Origin: Murimonas intestini | GTDB lineage: Bacteria; Bacillota; Clostridia; Lachnospirales; Lachnospiraceae | Reading direction: 5' to 3' | Length of the DNA: 64,000 nt | Assembly (NCBI RefSeq): GCF_024622195.1 | Contig: NZ_JANKBI010000020.1 | Location: forward strand, 1 to 64,000 | In this document: positions 61,409 to 64,000 of the stretch, piece by piece | How positions within the stretch are numbered: the first letter of the stretch is position 1 | Layout of the letters: each line of letters starts with the position of its first letter | The notes under the pieces: generated by a model | What the model was told of the DNA's origin: nothing | The model's database searches: none | Seen by the model: only the letters and a program-made list of their open reading frames with translations | Program-made: the position numbers and the translations under genes

Positions 61409-63186
61409 AAAGAAAATATTTTCTCCACAAATTTATCAGATATTTTCTCCTTTTCAGCCTTCCCATACTTTTTATGGGAATTATGCTCTGTGTTTACTGT
61501 TCCGTCAAAATCAAAGACGATATTAATCTCCAGGCACAAAGCACCTTCCACACAGGTACACGGCTGATGGAAGAGATCATGCAGACAGGGGATGATACTG
61601 CTGCCATGTTTAATAACAACTCCACTGTGTCCCTGTCCCTCTATAAGATCCTGAACCGCAGTTCACTGAATTATAAAGAATATGTGGTCAGAAGCGTCGT
61701 ATTTTCCATTCTCGAAAACGCCAGGTCCAGCAACAGCCTCGTTGAATCCGTATATATATACCTTAACAATAGCCAGGGGAATTATTTCCAGACTGATAAA
61801 AAGACAGTGGCTCTCTCAGATTCTCCAGACCAGGAGTGGCTGGATATATTTAATAAGACGGATAGCTCCACCCAGAAATGGGTGGTCAGAAGAAAAATAA
61901 AGAATTATGAATTTGAAAACTCTCACGAATGTGTGTCGATCTTCAGAAGGATCAAAAACTATGATGGAGTACTTGTTATCAATTTAAATGCATCAGCCCT
62001 GTCCAGTCTGCTCTCCTCAATTGAAAACTATGCCAATGAAGCAGTTCTGGTGGCTGACGGGGACGGACAGATACTGTTCTCCAATCCTAATGCAGCCCTG
62101 ATGGACTCCGGCTCCTGCACAGATTTCATAGGTCAGATGGACATAAAAGCAGGTTCTGCTGACAGCTTTTTAAGTACAGTCCGTTATGAGGGGCGCAGGT
62201 ATATCATGACAAAATTTTATTCTTCAGGATACGGCCTTTATTTTCTGTCACTTGTACCAGTAAAAGATATCTATCAGCTGCTGTATCAGATCATCTTTTC
62301 TGTCCTTCTTGGCATCCTTATGGCGGCAGTATTCTGTCTGTTATTCAGTTTTTATCTCACAAACAAAAATTTCCGCCAGATTGAAGATCTGATCGAAATC
62401 CTGAGTGCTGCGGAGGCAGGCACATATACCTCCTCCCTACCCGGATTTTGCTATGAAAATGCCAGAAAGCTGGATGAGTACAACCTGATCCTCAATCAGG
62501 TCATTCACACTTATGTCCGCAACAATGCACTCACTATGGAGCTGAAAGAGGCTGAGCTGCGCAAGACACTTCTGGAGCTGAAATCTCTCCAGCTGCAGAT
62601 AAACCCTCATTTTTTCTTCAACACTCTTCAGTCAGTAGACATGGAGATCATGAAAAAGGAAGGCTACGGCTCACCTGCCAGCCAGCTGATAGAGAATCTT
62701 TCCGGTATTCTCCGCTATGCCCTGGAAGACTCTTCTTCCCCTGTCACACTCAGGGAAGAGATACAGTCCTGCAAGGATTATTTTGCTATTCAGCAGTTCC
62801 ATTATCCGGGCCGTATTGCCCTGTTGTGGGATTATGACGGTGAAGTTTTAGATTTCTCCGTGCTCCGGCTGCTGTTTCAGCCTCTTGTGGAAAACAGCAT
62901 CCATTACAGTATCCTCACTCCCCGGGATACATGTGTCATCAGGATCAAAATATACCTCAGGAAGAACCGTCTGTATTTCCATGTTCTGGATACCGGAGCA
63001 GGAATGTCAAAACAAAAGCTCAGTGACCTGAGACAGTCACTGGATTCACCTGAGGGACAGAAGCGCGGCATAGGAGTGAAGAACACCCATAAACGCCTGA
63101 TCCTCTCCTATCCCGGCAATAAAGGGCTGACCGTCATCAGCCGGGAAGGGAAAGGGACATGCGTCAGCTTCTCCATACCTGTTTAG
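61405..63186 (+). CDS. YesM-type sensor histidine kinase
   Basis: A 593-residue membrane kinase. Helices at about 12-32 and 290-315 flank an extracellular sensor of roughly 255 residues. The His_kinase domain shows LQLQINPHFFFNTLQSV with the phosphoacceptor His, then FQPLVENSIHYSI (N box) and DTGAGMSKQKL (G box), ending ISREGKGTCVSFSIPV. This is the YesM class that senses extracellular sugars or transporter status. It is coupled to the response regulator by an ATGA overlap. Confidence 0.95.
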   Translation: MKRKYFLHKFIRYFLLFSLPILFMGIMLCVYCSVKIKDDINLQAQSTFHTGTRLMEEIMQTGDDTAAMFNNNSTVSLSLYKILNRSSLNYKEYVVRSVVFSILENARSSNSLVESVYIYLNNSQGNYFQTDKKTVALSDSPDQEWLDIFNKTDSSTQKWVVRRKIKNYEFENSHECVSIFRRIKNYDGVLVINLNASALSSLLSSIENYANEAVLVADGDGQILFSNPNAALMDSGSCTDFIGQMDIKAGSADSFLSTVRYEGRRYIMTKFYSSGYGLYFLSLVPVKDIYQLLYQIIFSVLLGILMAAVFCLLFSFYLTNKNFRQIEDLIEILSAAEAGTYTSSLPGFCYENARKLDEYNLILNQVIHTYVRNNALTMELKEAELRKTLLELKSLQLQINPHFFFNTLQSVDMEIMKKEGYGSPASQLIENLSGILRYALEDSSSPVTLREEIQSCKDYFAIQQFHYPGRIALLWDYDGEVLDFSVLRLLFQPLVENSIHYSILTPRDTCVIRIKIYLRKNRLYFHVLDTGAGMSKQKLSDLRQSLDSPEGQKRGIGVKNTHKRLILSYPGNKGLTVISREGKGTCVSFSIPV

Positions 63187-64000
63187 GATAAAGGCTGCGC
63201 GATCTTATATATATTCTCTGCGTTCTTGCCTGTGATCAGTTCCTTTTCCTCTTCAGAAATATCCAGCTTCTGTATAAAATCAATGCCCTCTGTGAGCCAT
63301 TCCTGCCTCACCGGGTAGGATGTGCCGAAAATGATATGGTCAGCTCCCAGGATCTTTACAGCGCATTCCAGCAGATCCTTTCCCCAGGGCTGCGCATGGG
63401 ACAATTCATAATAAATGTTATCCCTGATCTGGTCACAGTAACGGTTTGTATCAGTGTCAAACCGTTTTACTGTATCCTCCGACACAGCAGGTGTCTTGCG
63501 GAACATACTGTCACGGTAGGCAAAGAAAGAGCCTCCCAGCATGGAGTGGACCAGTTTCAGGTTCGGGCACTCATCAAACAGCCCGCCAAAAACTTCTCTT
63601 GCAATGGCAGTTGTCTGGTCTGCACACCGTCCATAGGACCTGCGCAGATTATTATACTCATAGATGGAGGAATAATCTGCCGGGACGGGGGAATGGTGCA
63701 CATAAACGGGCAGGTTCAGCTCATTCACACTGCGGAAGAACGGGCGGAAGGATTCATGGTCCAGATACCGTTTCCCGTAATGCGAAGAGATCTGCACACC
63801 AGTCATACCAAGTTCCTTAACACAGCGTTCCAGCTCATAGATCCCCTCTTTTCCCGCAAGAGGAGGCACCGCTGCCAGAGCTGCCAGACGTCCGTTGCTT
63901 CTCTTTACATGCTCTGCCATGCCGTCGTTAAATTTTCTGCATAGCTCCATACTCAGCCATGCGTGGCAGCAGGGTATCTTCAGGAGAGCCTTGTCCACCC
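63183..64000 (-). CDS. Amidohydrolase of the ACMSD-like family (5' end outside the window)
   Basis: At least 272 residues of a metal-dependent amidohydrolase. Visible are LAALAAVPPLAGKEGIYELERCV, GVQISSHYGKRYLDHESFRPFF, VYVHHSPVP (metal His) and HIIFGTSYPVRQEW where active family members have an Asp (usually FGSDxP). The start lies beyond position 64000; the GTG near the edge is not a credible start. Its C-terminus overlaps the end of the convergent kinase gene by 4 bp. Family members act as decarboxylases or hydrolases on small carboxylates. Confidence 0.88.
   Translation of the reverse strand, partial: VDKALLKIPCCHAWLSMELCRKFNDGMAEHVKRSNGRLAALAAVPPLAGKEGIYELERCVKELGMTGVQISSHYGKRYLDHESFRPFFRSVNELNLPVYVHHSPVPADYSSIYEYNNLRRSYGRCADQTTAIAREVFGGLFDECPNLKLVHSMLGGSFFAYRDSMFRKTPAVSEDTVKRFDTDTNRYCDQIRDNIYYELSHAQPWGKDLLECAVKILGADHIIFGTSYPVRQEWLTEGIDFIQKLDISEEEKELITGKNAENIYKIAQPLS

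Noticed and set aside
1..64000. tRNA, rRNA, integrase or prophage genes
   Set aside because: I looked for cloverleaf-like ends, recombinase motifs and phage structural proteins and saw none.

Overview
The window looks like chromosomal DNA of a Gram-positive gut anaerobe of the Lachnospiraceae type (inference). Supports are AGGAGG-type ribosome sites, moderate GC, many LplB/YtcP-type sugar ABC transporters paired with solute-binding proteins, YesM/YesN-type two-component regulation, and short palindromic intergenic repeats. I see no rRNA, tRNA, transposase or integrase gene.

Region 1 (1-15.2 kb) is a type I-C CRISPR-Cas locus, all on the minus strand. The order of transcription is cas3, cas5c, cas8c, cas7, cas4, cas1, cas2. 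Three arrays share one 31-nt repeat family: 3, 14 and 40 repeats, plus a decayed terminal repeat on arrays 2 and 3. Each array has a related leader on its high-coordinate side carrying the same 45-nt inverted-repeat motif. A HEPN/MNT toxin-antitoxin pair, with decayed relatives, lies between arrays 1 and 2. A decayed CRISPR repeat lies inside the cas operon, between cas3 and cas5c. A further remnant mini-array in the opposite orientation lies at about 15.05 kb. Inverted copies of a 63-bp repeat bracket the locus.

Region 2 (15.2-24.4 kb) is mixed. It holds a Fic protein with a damaged active site, a broken transglutaminase gene, an AraC/GyrI-like regulator, an MFS transporter, rsgA behind a leader peptide and terminator, a duplicated-domain membrane protein, and a FUSC-type membrane protein next to a MarR repressor with a clear operator. 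Several palindromic repeats fill the gaps.

Region 3 (24.5-34.8 kb) is one minus-strand catabolic operon with a divergent AraC regulator. It encodes a solute-binding protein, two permeases, an alpha/beta hydrolase, a URO-D-like protein, a GH4 glycosidase, a glucosamine-6-phosphate deaminase and a glycosylasparaginase. Import and breakdown of GlcNAc-asparagine or related glycan remnants is a reasonable inference.

Region 4 (34.8-48.3 kb) has a flavoprotein, an Rpn-like nuclease, and a second ABC-transporter operon. That operon runs AtuA-family protein, DUF4387 protein, two permeases, solute-binding protein, two ADP-ribosylglycohydrolase-family proteins, esterase and a FadR-type regulator.

Region 5 (48.3-64 kb) has an esterase behind a small membrane ORF, an EAL phosphodiesterase with a degenerate GGDEF domain, a two-headed GntR regulator, and a third ABC operon. 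The third operon contains a third ADP-ribosylglycohydrolase-family protein and an uncharacterised 574-residue protein. A divergent YesN/YesM-type two-component system and an amidohydrolase cut by the window edge complete it.
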